Source: Firmicutes bacterium UBA6113
GTDB lineage: Bacteria; Bacillota; Clostridia; Tissierellales; Sedimentibacteraceae
DNA length: 64,000 nucleotides
Assembly (NCBI GenBank): GCA_002422545.1
Contig: DIWF01000021.1
Span: 62,001-126,000, forward strand
Reading direction: 5' to 3'
Part shown: positions 1 through 8,205 of the stretch, in pieces
Layout of the letters: every line of letters begins with the position of its first letter
Position numbering within the stretch: the first letter of the stretch is position 1
The notes under the pieces: model-generated
Database searches by the model: none
What the model saw: only the letters and a program-made list of their open reading frames with translations
Told to the model about the DNA's origin: nothing
Translations under genes and position numbers: made by a program

Positions 1-1
1 A

Positions 2-1558
2 GCAGCTCCCTATTCACTTGAACAGGAGGCGGCCTTGGATTCATCAAGCAGTGAAAAGGCGCAGGAAACTATGAACTTGACTGTGGATACAGCAGTAAAA
101 TATGGACTTGAAAACAACAAGAGCATTGACATGCTGGAAAATAAAATTCAGCTTGCAATTATTGCAGCAAGCAATGCAAAGAAAAATTCTTCGGATTTGA
201 AAAAAGCAAAGAATACACTCAAAGATGCCATGGATAAACTTGATGATGCAGAAGAACAGATTGATTCAGCACAGGGACAAGTTGATCAGGCAGAGAGTCT
301 TTTGGCAAATGGCATAGCTCCAATTTCCATACCTCTTTCTGATTCCCATGGCAATCCCATTAATGATGGAAACGGCAATCAAATTGTTATTCCAGCAGGT
401 TCAAATATTCTTGATACATTGATTGGAATTGGAATTCCATCTGATACGGCAAATGGTATGTTTTCATTGATTAAACAAAGTATAGAGACTGAATTGAATT
501 CAAACCAGTCTAAAATTGATGAAAACAGCATTGCAGTAAAAGAGGCCAAATCAACCCTTGAAGCAAAAAAAGAAGAGTTTAAAGATATTCTTAAAGACAC
601 CTCAGAAAAACTGGATGCAAAAATTGATTATGGCTCTTTAGTTAACCTTGATGCAGATGATGCAGGCGAACTTATGATTACAATGGCTGGCGTAAATCTT
701 GACGTCACCAAATACGCCAAAAACATATATAAAAACCAAATTGCCATGTTAATTCAAAAGAATTATTATGATGCACTGTATGCAAAAAAAGTATATGAAT
801 TGAAAAAAATTGCCATGGAACGCGGTGAAAAACAATACAACATGGTTAAACTTTCTTATGATAACGGAATGAAAGCAAAAGATGATCTGCTTCTCAGCAA
901 GATGTATTATGACAGTACAATAATATCTTGCCGACTTGCTGAATCGGATTATAAAAATGCTCTTGTGAAGCTTAAGGAAAACATGAATTTAAATATGAAT
1001 ACGGAAATAACCTTGGAAGATTCAATGTTTGACAAAGTTACAGAAGAAAACTTAAATGATGGACTGAAAAGTGGTTTGACAAACAGAATAGAAATACAGA
1101 AAGCCCTTGGTCAGCTAAAAATCTATGAACTGAATGAAGAAATACTGAATTCCCGTGCTGAGTACAAAGCAAATAAAAATGGAACTAAAGAAGCAAAGTT
1201 ACTGACAGAAGGGGCAAGGCTGCAGCTTGATAAAGCAAAAACCACAGTAACTTCAGAAATCAACCAGTCATATGAAACAATGGCAGCAGCCGGAGATATG
1301 TTATTGGCGTCAACAGAACTTATAGCTAACGCAGAAGAGGTTGTTCGCATTGCGAATCTAAAATATGAGCAGGGATTTGGAGCAGAGAATTCTTTGCTGA
1401 AACAAATGAATCTTCAGGAAAGTTCAGGGACAATCATAGAGCTTATCGCTGCTCAGGAGAAATTATCAGAGGTTGAAGCACAAGTGGCTCAAATAAGTTA
1501 CGGTTATACAATGGCAAAAATAAAATATCAAAATGATGCAGGAATACTCATTCATTAA
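2..1558 (+). CDS. TolC-like outer membrane efflux family protein, 5' end cut by window edge
   Basis: The frame is open to the left edge, so the true start lies outside; the first visible residues (AAPYSLEQEA) look like sequence just after an export signal. About 518 residues are visible. A TolC-type opening motif (NLTVDTAVKYGLENNKSI) is followed by long, Ala/Lys/Glu-rich helices predicted to be coiled coil, and a second helical repeat in the C-terminal half ends at about residue 515. In this family such proteins form the exit duct of tripartite pumps. It sits 39 bases before a HlyD-type adaptor and two ABC-2 permeases, which supports an export role. A TolC homologue in an apparently single-membrane Clostridium-type cell is odd; it may serve as a cell-wall-spanning or adaptor-like factor. 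Family call is firm, role is inferred. Confidence 0.8.
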   Translation, partial: AAPYSLEQEAALDSSSSEKAQETMNLTVDTAVKYGLENNKSIDMLENKIQLAIIAASNAKKNSSDLKKAKNTLKDAMDKLDDAEEQIDSAQGQVDQAESLLANGIAPISIPLSDSHGNPINDGNGNQIVIPAGSNILDTLIGIGIPSDTANGMFSLIKQSIETELNSNQSKIDENSIAVKEAKSTLEAKKEEFKDILKDTSEKLDAKIDYGSLVNLDADDAGELMITMAGVNLDVTKYAKNIYKNQIAMLIQKNYYDALYAKKVYELKKIAMERGEKQYNMVKLSYDNGMKAKDDLLLSKMYYDSTIISCRLAESDYKNALVKLKENMNLNMNTEITLEDSMFDKVTEENLNDGLKSGLTNRIEIQKALGQLKIYELNEEILNSRAEYKANKNGTKEAKLLTEGARLQLDKAKTTVTSEINQSYETMAAAGDMLLASTELIANAEEVVRIANLKYEQGFGAENSLLKQMNLQESSGTIIELIAAQEKLSEVEAQVAQISYGYTMAKIKYQNDAGILIH

Positions 1559-1597
1559 AACATTATCTAAAACAGAACAGAAAGGACGGAATACTTT

Positions 1598-2848
1598 ATG
1601 AAAGGTTTATTGGACAAAATTAGTAAAATTATAAATAAGGATAGGTTTAGCAAAAATATAAAAAGCATTACTATAGCATTAGTTGTTATTGTTTGTGCTT
1701 TAGGAATTACAATCGGTACTACAAAAATATATGGAGGAAGTATGGAATCGGGTGCTCGTCAAGGTATTGTATCTGCCAAAGACGTAAGCATCAATACTAA
1801 AATACCCGGTCGTATAGTAAAGTTTTATGTTGAGGAAGGACAACAAGTCAAGACCGGTGATCCAATCGTGGAAATATCCAGTGAAGAAATTCAAGCAAAA
1901 AAATTACAATTAGAAGCACAGGTTGCACAGGCACAGGCAGGCGTGGATGCTTCCCAGGCAGCACTTGAGATGGCTCAGGGGGCTTATGAGGTGGCACAGG
2001 AAAGAGTTAAGCAAGCTGAGGCAGGTGTCATTGCCAGTCAAAGCCAAAGAAATATGGCAGCTGCTGTCAATGAGAAAGCTGAAAATGGTGCCAGGACTCA
2101 AGAAGTTGCCCAGGCGGAAAGTGCATATAATTTATGGAAATCCACATATGACAGGGCAGTTGTCTTAAATGAGGGAGGAGCAATTTCAAATCAGAAACTG
2201 GAGGAAATCAAGACTCAAATGAATGTGGCAGAACAAACTTTAAGCATGGCTAAAGAAGGAGCAAGAACCGAAGACAAAAAAGCTGCAAGTGCACAGCTGT
2301 CATTGGCTGAAGCCGGCATATTGTCAAGCAATTCATTGCTCAATCAAGCTTGTGAGGCTTCGAACATTGCACTGGCACAGATCAGTCAGGCCCAGGCCGG
2401 ACTTGTTGCTTCGCAAGGCAAACTGGATCAGGCAAAAGCCGGTTTGCAGGAAGTGGAAGTGTATTTGAAGGATACTGTTATTAAATCACCAATAGATGGA
2501 ACAATTACTGCAATAAATTCTGACGAAGGAGAACTTGTATCAACAGGCACTTCAATTGGAACTATAAGTAATCTTGATAAATGCTGGGTCAGTATAAATT
2601 TGGACGAGAATAAATTAGAAGGGGTATCAGAAGGACAGACTGTTGATGTAACATTAGCTGCGTATAAAAATAATAAATACAAAGGAACTATAGTAACAAT
2701 AAATAAAGAACCTGATTTTGCAGTTAAAAAGGCAACCAATGAAAATGGAAGTTTTGATATTGTTTCATTTGGGGTGAAAATAGAAATTGATAATTTGGAT
2801 CAATCCATCAGACCTGGTATGACCGCTATGGTAAATTTTGCAAATTAG
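1598..2848 (+). CDS. HlyD/EmrA-type membrane fusion protein
   Basis: This 416-residue adaptor has one membrane segment at about residues 22-44 and an outside-facing remainder. A first biotinyl-lipoyl half lies at about 57-90 (INTKIPGRIVKFYVEEGQ), followed by a very long Ala/Gln-rich coiled coil to about 285, then the second lipoyl half (VIKSPIDGTITAINSDEG) and a beta-barrel to the end. Such proteins link an inner-membrane transporter to an exit duct. An AGAAAGGACGG site precedes the ATG by a workable distance. It lies between the TolC-like gene and two ABC-2 permeases in one apparent operon. The coiled coil is unusually long, which in the family goes with contact to a TolC-type partner. Confidence 0.9.
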   Translation: MKGLLDKISKIINKDRFSKNIKSITIALVVIVCALGITIGTTKIYGGSMESGARQGIVSAKDVSINTKIPGRIVKFYVEEGQQVKTGDPIVEISSEEIQAKKLQLEAQVAQAQAGVDASQAALEMAQGAYEVAQERVKQAEAGVIASQSQRNMAAAVNEKAENGARTQEVAQAESAYNLWKSTYDRAVVLNEGGAISNQKLEEIKTQMNVAEQTLSMAKEGARTEDKKAASAQLSLAEAGILSSNSLLNQACEASNIALAQISQAQAGLVASQGKLDQAKAGLQEVEVYLKDTVIKSPIDGTITAINSDEGELVSTGTSIGTISNLDKCWVSINLDENKLEGVSEGQTVDVTLAAYKNNKYKGTIVTINKEPDFAVKKATNENGSFDIVSFGVKIEIDNLDQSIRPGMTAMVNFAN

Positions 2849-2860
2849 GATGTGGGGAAG

Positions 2861-4051
2861 ATGTTAGTAAAAAGCTTTAAACAAGAGTGTGCAAGCTTTG
2901 TTGAAAATAAAATAAACTTATTGGTTCTTTTTATAATACCTTTACTTGTTGTAATCCTTCTTGGTGTTGAATTGTCTAAAGGAGTTATAACTGATATTCC
3001 CATAGCAGTCATCAATTATGATGATTCATCATTCAGCCGTCAGCTGGTAGAAAAATTTGATCAAAATGAGACATTTAAGGTGACGAGCTATCCAGCCAGT
3101 GAGCAGGAGCTTGAAAAATTAATGAAAAACAGTAAGGTTCGTGCCGGACTGATTATTCCTGAAAATTTTTACAACGATATGGCTTCATTAAAATCTCCAA
3201 CTGTATTGATGGTTTATGACGGAAGCCATTTGTCAATTACAAGCACGGCTAAAGCAAAAGCAACAGAAATTCTATTGACATATAAAGCTGGTGCCGCCAT
3301 TCAACAGTTAACAGGAAGACTTAATATGTCATATAAAGAAGCCTATAACATTGCTCAGGCTTTTCAATTCAATAACAGAGTGCTTTATAATTCGTCAAAA
3401 AGTTTTGAGTTTTTTTTGACGCCGGTTCTTTTGGCAGGATATATTCAGTCGGCAATAGCACTGACCGCTGCAGTATCTGTTGATCAAAAAATTTTTTTCG
3501 AAGAAAAAAAGACAAGATTAGGCTATGCATCAGGCAAGGTTTTGTTCTATACGCTATTTGGAAGCTTGAGCATGATGATTTGCATGATTCTTCAGATTGG
3601 ATTATTTAATGTGCCGTTTAAAGGAAATTTAATAAATTTACTGATTCTGACAGTAGGACTCAGCTTTTCAGTGTCTGCTTTTTGCGTAATGATATCTTCA
3701 TTAATAAAAAACAGAATGGTTTGTCTGGTTGGCGGTGCTGTTTTGTTTATTCCTAACTCAGCTATGGCAGGAACAACATGGCCAATAATTTCTATGCCTG
3801 CAGGGTATCAAAGTTTTGCCAGGTACATGCCATTTGCACATTATGCAAATAATATCAGGGATATATATTTAAAAGGAATATCATTGCAGCAGATTATTAG
3901 TGATGTCTCATATCTGTTTGCGTTTGGATTTATAATTCTGATTTTGACAGAACTGGTTATGATTATTGCTGACAGAGAGTCTGAGGACAAGGAGGTGATG
4001 GATGATGACTTACAAGGAAACATTCATGAGGGAATTCAGCTCGATATTTAA
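2861..4051 (+). CDS. ABC-2 type transporter permease (first of a pair)
   Basis: This integral membrane permease belongs to the ABC-2/YhhJ group. One membrane segment near the N-terminus (about 20-40) is followed by an extracytoplasmic region of about 150 residues starting ITDIPIAVINYDDS, then about five membrane segments in the C-terminal half, which is the family layout. I prefer ATG at 2861, with AGGA ten bases upstream, over GTG at 2852, which has no ribosome site. The next permease begins 50 bases before this one ends, behind GGAGGT at 3991, so the two are translationally coupled. No ATP-binding subunit is present next to it in this window. Substrate unknown; export of a drug or a polymer is plausible. 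Confidence 0.85.
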   Translation: MLVKSFKQECASFVENKINLLVLFIIPLLVVILLGVELSKGVITDIPIAVINYDDSSFSRQLVEKFDQNETFKVTSYPASEQELEKLMKNSKVRAGLIIPENFYNDMASLKSPTVLMVYDGSHLSITSTAKAKATEILLTYKAGAAIQQLTGRLNMSYKEAYNIAQAFQFNNRVLYNSSKSFEFFLTPVLLAGYIQSAIALTAAVSVDQKIFFEEKKTRLGYASGKVLFYTLFGSLSMMICMILQIGLFNVPFKGNLINLLILTVGLSFSVSAFCVMISSLIKNRMVCLVGGAVLFIPNSAMAGTTWPIISMPAGYQSFARYMPFAHYANNIRDIYLKGISLQQIISDVSYLFAFGFIILILTELVMIIADRESEDKEVMDDDLQGNIHEGIQLDI

Positions 4052-5168
4052 GTATAAAGGAATGATGATTCTTCTGTTTATAGGACCAATTTTTTTAACA
4101 CTGTTTTTTGGAGGAGTTTACTACAATGACTATGTTAAGGATATACCTATTGCCATTCTGGACGAGGACGGTTCTACTCTCAGCAATCTTGTGGGCAGTT
4201 ATTTTTTAAGCAATGAACGTTTTGAAGTCACAAACTATCCAGCCACAAGAAAGGAACTTGAAAACCTTATTGATGATGGGAAGGTACAAATGGGAATTTG
4301 TATCCCGAAAGGTTTTGAAAGCAAGGTCTCTACATATCAGTCTTCACAAATATTAGCCATTACTGATGGCACAAATATTGTCATGGCAAATAATGCAATT
4401 GCTCAGGCAACTTTAATTACACAGTCAATATCTGCCGGAATTGAGATGAAGCTGATCCAGGGTAAAGGCGTATCGCCAAAGACAGCCCAGGACATGGCCC
4501 TTGTCTACAATGTAGGAGAAAGAATGCTGTTTGATCCAAAGATGACCTATATGAATTATTTGATGATCTGCTTCCTGGCAGTGTTTGTTCAGCAATTGAT
4601 GCTTTCTGCAATGGGATCAACTTTTATCAGAGACAATGAGTACATTAACAGTGAGAATGTATTATCAAAGGTTCTTGCTGCCGTCAGTGCTTGTTTTGTT
4701 GGTATTCTTCCGGCTGTTGCCATCTGCATGGTCATTCTCTGCAAACTTTTTCATGTTCCTATGATAGGAAGCATATGGACAGTGTTACTTTTGACTGTGG
4801 CTTTTCTTATTGCGCTTACAGGGCCATCCTTATTGATTGCTTCCATGACAAAGGACAGGGTGAAGTATTCACAAATAGAATTTATGTTGTCTCTTCCTAC
4901 TTTTTGTTCTTGCGGCGGCGTATGGCCTGTTGACCAAATGCCAAGACTGCTGGAAATTTTAATCAGAGCATGCTGGCCAGTAATTAATTATGCTAAGGTT
5001 GTTCAGGAAGTTTTAATAAAAGGCATGGATTTTAGTGCAACTATTCCTAATATTCTGCAGATGGTTCTCTTTGCTTTTGTTTGGCTGCCCATTGGAATTG
5101 TTTTCTATAAAAAAGCTTTTGCTCATGATATGGTACCGGATATATTATGTGAAAATAACAGCTTATGA
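4002..5168 (+). CDS. ABC-2 type transporter permease (second of a pair)
   Basis: A 388-residue paralogue of the preceding permease with the same layout: N-terminal membrane segment, outside domain opening DIPIAILDEDGSTLSN, then about five C-terminal membrane segments. The outer domains of the two share the pattern (I/V)TNYPA(S/T)xxELExL. Two such permeases encoded in tandem normally form a heterodimer. The start at ATG 4002 is set by GGAGGT at 3991-3996 and overlaps the upstream gene by 50 bases. It is the last gene of the apparent TolC-HlyD-permease-permease operon. The energy source is not visible; an ATPase upstream of the window or elsewhere in the genome would be needed. Confidence 0.85.
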   Translation: MMTYKETFMREFSSIFKYKGMMILLFIGPIFLTLFFGGVYYNDYVKDIPIAILDEDGSTLSNLVGSYFLSNERFEVTNYPATRKELENLIDDGKVQMGICIPKGFESKVSTYQSSQILAITDGTNIVMANNAIAQATLITQSISAGIEMKLIQGKGVSPKTAQDMALVYNVGERMLFDPKMTYMNYLMICFLAVFVQQLMLSAMGSTFIRDNEYINSENVLSKVLAAVSACFVGILPAVAICMVILCKLFHVPMIGSIWTVLLLTVAFLIALTGPSLLIASMTKDRVKYSQIEFMLSLPTFCSCGGVWPVDQMPRLLEILIRACWPVINYAKVVQEVLIKGMDFSATIPNILQMVLFAFVWLPIGIVFYKKAFAHDMVPDILCENNSL

Positions 5169-5240
5169 AACAGAACATGTTTATGCCCGCAAAATTCAGG
5201 TATAATAGTATTAATATAAAATGAATTTAAGGAGCATATC

Positions 5241-5618
5241 ATGAAAAAGCATAAATCAATAATCACAGGATTAATCGTAGCAGCAATATCTTTTGTATTA
5301 ATGTATACAGGGATAAGATTTATTAATAACACTGAATTAATAACAGAAAACATAGTATATTATGTATTGTTCTCATTGATGTTGGGAGGCATATCGGCTG
5401 TATTTCATTTTTACAGACTAAAATATGCTTTGATATTTTTCATTGCAGGTATAGCAATCGGATATTTTGAAATGTTTCGCAGGTTTATGGACAATTTGGA
5501 TGGCTGGGGAGACTTGGCAGGTATATTGTCTTTGTTCATGTTGATTTCAGCAGGTCTGTTTGCAGGGATTATTGTCCAGACAATCCATCACTTTTATAAA
5601 AAGTATAAGAAAGTATGA
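5241..5618 (+). CDS. small four-helix membrane protein, unknown
   Basis: A 125-residue protein with four likely membrane helices (about 8-29, 40-60, 66-84 and 94-117) and a basic C-terminal tail ending HHFYKKYKKV. I do not recognise a family. AAGGAGC lies just before the ATG. It follows the permease pair by 72 bases; a TATAAT-like element at 5201-5206 could give it its own transcript. Nothing in the sequence points to a substrate or partner. Confidence 0.65.
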   Translation: MKKHKSIITGLIVAAISFVLMYTGIRFINNTELITENIVYYVLFSLMLGGISAVFHFYRLKYALIFFIAGIAIGYFEMFRRFMDNLDGWGDLAGILSLFMLISAGLFAGIIVQTIHHFYKKYKKV

Positions 5619-5686
5619 GAAAACAAGTTCTAAAAAATGATGTAACATCAGGAAAAGTCTATTTCAGGCATGTGTCTTATTATAGG

Positions 5687-5715
5687 TTGACAGATAAAGA
5701 CACAAAATATATCAT
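5687..5715 (+). promoter_or_regulatory. sigma-A type promoter for the ybjQ-like gene
   Basis: TTGACA at 5687-5692 and TATCAT at 5710-5715 are separated by 17 bases, a near-consensus vegetative promoter 57 bases ahead of the YbjQ-family start codon. Confidence 0.6.
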
Positions 5716-5771
5716 TAATGTATGGTAATGGAATAAATTATAGAGAGTGATAATATTATTTGGAGGGCAAT

Positions 5772-6092
5772 ATGATAGTAACTACTACACCTACTGTTGA
5801 AGGAAGAAAAATAGTTGAATACAGGGGAATTGTGTTTGGAGAAGTTGTTTCGGGAGTTGATTTTGTAAAAGATTTTGCTGCAGGACTAACAAACTTTTTC
5901 GGGGGCAGGTCAGGATCTTATGAAGGCGAGCTAATTGATGCAAGGGAAAGTGCGCTTAATGAAATGATGCAAAGGGCTTCAAGTCTCGGAGCCAATGCGG
6001 TTATCGGCGTTGACGTTGATTACGAGGTGCTTGGCCAGGCTAACAACATGCTCATGGTTACAGCATCAGGAACAGCAGTTGTAATTGAATGA
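5772..6092 (+). CDS. YbjQ/UPF0145 family protein
   Basis: A 106-residue protein with the hallmarks of the YbjQ family (UPF0145, sometimes called heavy-metal-binding domain): opening TTTPTVEGRKIVEYRGIVFGE, a central RESALNEMMQRASSLGANAVIGV and a closing strand MVTASGTAVVIE. Members form pentamers of uncertain function. ATG 5772 is chosen because GGAGGG sits at 5762-5767; an in-frame TTG twelve bases earlier overlaps this site. The stop codon overlaps the start of the next gene (ATGA), so the two are coupled. Confidence 0.85.
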   Translation: MIVTTTPTVEGRKIVEYRGIVFGEVVSGVDFVKDFAAGLTNFFGGRSGSYEGELIDARESALNEMMQRASSLGANAVIGVDVDYEVLGQANNMLMVTASGTAVVIE

Positions 6093-6469
6093 TAAGGAAT
6101 AAAAGAGCATATTATGCCATTGCTTTCTTGATTTTATTGATGGTTGAGATTGTAATTGCAATATATGTACATGATGATTTCATAAGGCCGTACGTTGGTG
6201 ATGTCCTTGTGGTAGGGGTTGTCTACCTCTTTGTGAGGATTTTTGTTCCTGACGGAGTGAAGCTAATGCCTCTTTATGTCTTTATATTTGCTGCTCTTGT
6301 AGAGGTTATGCAATATTTTCAATTAATCAGTCTATTGGGATTGGAAGAAAATACTTTTGCCAGAATATTGATTGGTTCAACTTTTGATGTGAAGGATATA
6401 TTTTGTTATTTCATTGGATTTTTAATCATACTTGGGTTGGAACTTTTGCCGACTAGTCGGCTTCGATAG
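6089..6469 (+). CDS. DUF2809 family membrane protein
   Basis: A 126-residue protein with four likely membrane helices. The stretch DDFIRPYVGDVLVVGVVYLF and the later LIGSTFDVKDIFCYFIGF are typical of the DUF2809 family, whose function is not known. It overlaps the YbjQ-family gene by four bases and is followed after 12 bases by the flavodoxin gene, so the three probably share a transcript from the promoter at 5687. Confidence 0.75.
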   Translation: MIRNKRAYYAIAFLILLMVEIVIAIYVHDDFIRPYVGDVLVVGVVYLFVRIFVPDGVKLMPLYVFIFAALVEVMQYFQLISLLGLEENTFARILIGSTFDVKDIFCYFIGFLIILGLELLPTSRLR

Positions 6470-6481
6470 GGGTGATTTCTA

Positions 6482-6946
6482 ATGAAGACATTGATAGTAT
6501 ATGACTCTGTATTCGGAAATACAAAGACAGTGGCCTTGGCCATGGAGGAATCAATGAAGGAAATTGGTGAAGCATCTGCCGTCCACGTAGGGAAGTATCA
6601 TCAAGGACTGCTTGAAGGGGTGGATTTGCTGATTGTTGGTTCTCCCACAAGGGGATTCAAACCAACAAAGGAAGTGTCTGAGTTTCTTAATATGTTGCCT
6701 GCCGGGGAACTTGTTGGTATAAAGGTTCTGGCATTTGACACAAGGTCTGATGTGAAGAAAATCGACAATAAGGTTCTTAATTTTATGGCTAAGCATTTTG
6801 GTTATGCAGCAGAACCCATAGGAGAAAAGCTGATTAAAAAGGGAGGAACTCTTGCTAAGCAGCCGGAAGGATTTATAGTAAATGATTCAGAAGGCCCTCT
6901 TAAGGACGGAGAAATTGAAAGGGCCAGGAAATGGGTTAAGATTTAA
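6482..6946 (+). CDS. flavodoxin family protein
   Basis: A 154-residue flavodoxin fold protein. The FMN phosphate loop is at about residues 7-14 (DSVFGNTK, the usual S/T-x-T-G-x-T region), followed by LIVGSPTRGFKPTKEVSEFL, the strand and loop that cradle the flavin ring, and a conserved FDTRSD segment near 85. Role: low-potential electron carrier or FMN-dependent reductase in the cytoplasm. The length matches short-chain flavodoxins. Its partner is unknown. A strong hairpin directly after the stop ends the transcript. Confidence 0.85.
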   Translation: MKTLIVYDSVFGNTKTVALAMEESMKEIGEASAVHVGKYHQGLLEGVDLLIVGSPTRGFKPTKEVSEFLNMLPAGELVGIKVLAFDTRSDVKKIDNKVLNFMAKHFGYAAEPIGEKLIKKGGTLAKQPEGFIVNDSEGPLKDGEIERARKWVKI

Positions 6947-6949
6947 GAG

Positions 6950-6974
6950 ATGCCCCTGCCAATGGCGGGGGCAT
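6950..6974. terminator. hairpin between convergent genes
   Basis: ATGCCCCTGCC and GGCGGGGGCAT pair through 11 positions (one G-T wobble) around a three-base loop. It lies between the converging flavodoxin and 6986 genes and can stop both; the T-tract is weak. Confidence 0.6.
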
Positions 6975-6985
6975 TAAATTTAAGC

Positions 6986-8152
6986 TTACTGTTGCAGTTT
7001 TTCAGCAGCATGAAAGATTATTCTCATATACTGCTCAACATCCTCAGGAGTTAAAATCGGAATTTTCCAGTAATTTATATAATCTTCCGGCACAAGGAGA
7101 GACATCACAGATGCTGTTCCCGGGACTATGCCTGCTGCTCTTGCTGTGTCGTGGAGGTCGTTTGACATGAAGCTTACTCCTCCTGCATCCTCACTGATCA
7201 GTCTTGCAATGTCTGCTATAATTGATGTCTTGTCTGTTGAAGATTGGGTTCCTGACAGCCTTTCGCCAAGTTTTATTATTTTCCGTGCAAAGATTTTGGT
7301 GGCATTTTCCAGGTAACCTTTGGATATTGGAAGTGAATCGTACTTTAGAATGTAAGGAAATTTTAATTCAGAAGCCGCATCAGCCAGCGATTTTGCAACA
7401 TCTGTGTTGTCAATCAATTCCTGGCCACGGAATAAAAATGTGCTGCATCTTATTTCATTTGACAGGGCCGGCACATATGATTTGCTTTCAACTATTATGT
7501 TTGGAACACCATCAATTCCTAGGAACCTCATGATTTCTCCCTTTTGACCTATGGCAGTGTTTCCTTCATTGTCTTCGGCAGGTCCTATTCCTCCCTCAGA
7601 ACCGTTTATGTTCAAAAGAAGTGATGCGGGTATTCCGTTTATATCAACAACAGTTCCGGCCATTTTATCTATTAGCCCTTCATATTTTTCTTGTGTTGCG
7701 ATAATTTTGTGGGGAGATTTTTTGCAAAATGAATCCGTCACAGCCAAAGCTATTGCACCTTGAAGTGCAACTGGTGTCTCCATGGCTCCCTGACCGTACA
7801 TTCTACCGAAAGTCTTCACAGCCACAGACTGGGTATATATGCCGTCTTCGCCTTCGGCTCTTTTGAGCATGAGTACTTCCTGTGGAGTAAGTCCTCTTCT
7901 TGTATGGGACGTTCCTATTCCTCCTTCATATGTTTCGACGGTTATAGAACCTGTTTCCAGATTTCCTGTAACAGTCCGTATGGTTGTGTCAACCTTAAAA
8001 GCTTCTTTCATTATGGAAGCAACAACTGCAAAACCTGCAGAATCATCCTGAACAAAGCCTGAGTGGCTGTGGACGTGTCCTACTCCTGCGTGGCCTAATA
8101 CAGCCAGCACTCCTGTATTGTTTTCTGAAACCTTAACAACATAATCTTTCAT
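6986..8152 (-). CDS. conserved protein of unknown function, possible hydrolase
   Basis: A 388-residue cytoplasmic protein that I cannot place in a family. Near the start it has a His/Gly-rich segment (LGHAGVGHVHSHSGFVQDD, residues about 17-35), then Gly-rich YEGGIGTSHTRRGLT (about 75-90), NINGSEGGIGPAEDNEGN (about 185-205) and EDAGGVSFMSND near 325. Clustered His, Asp and Glu suggest a metal or amide chemistry site, but that is inference. ATG 8152 is set by GGAGG seven bases upstream; an earlier in-frame ATG at 8188 lies inside the upstream hairpin and lacks a site. It is third in the permease-amidohydrolase operon that starts at a sigma-54 promoter, so it probably acts on the same imported substrate. 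Confidence 0.7.
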   Translation of the reverse strand: MKDYVVKVSENNTGVLAVLGHAGVGHVHSHSGFVQDDSAGFAVVASIMKEAFKVDTTIRTVTGNLETGSITVETYEGGIGTSHTRRGLTPQEVLMLKRAEGEDGIYTQSVAVKTFGRMYGQGAMETPVALQGAIALAVTDSFCKKSPHKIIATQEKYEGLIDKMAGTVVDINGIPASLLLNINGSEGGIGPAEDNEGNTAIGQKGEIMRFLGIDGVPNIIVESKSYVPALSNEIRCSTFLFRGQELIDNTDVAKSLADAASELKFPYILKYDSLPISKGYLENATKIFARKIIKLGERLSGTQSSTDKTSIIADIARLISEDAGGVSFMSNDLHDTARAAGIVPGTASVMSLLVPEDYINYWKIPILTPEDVEQYMRIIFHAAEKLQQ

Positions 8153-8180
8153 AGTTTTTCCTCCGACAAAAAACCGGATA

Positions 8181-8198
8181 CCATGCATTTCTGCATGG
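8181..8198 (-). other. intercistronic hairpin
   Basis: CCATGCA and TGCATGG form a perfect 7-bp stem with a four-base loop between the amidohydrolase stop and the 8152 start. It may stabilise or separate the two parts of the mRNA. Confidence 0.4.
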
Positions 8199-8205
8199 CA
8201 CCCTT

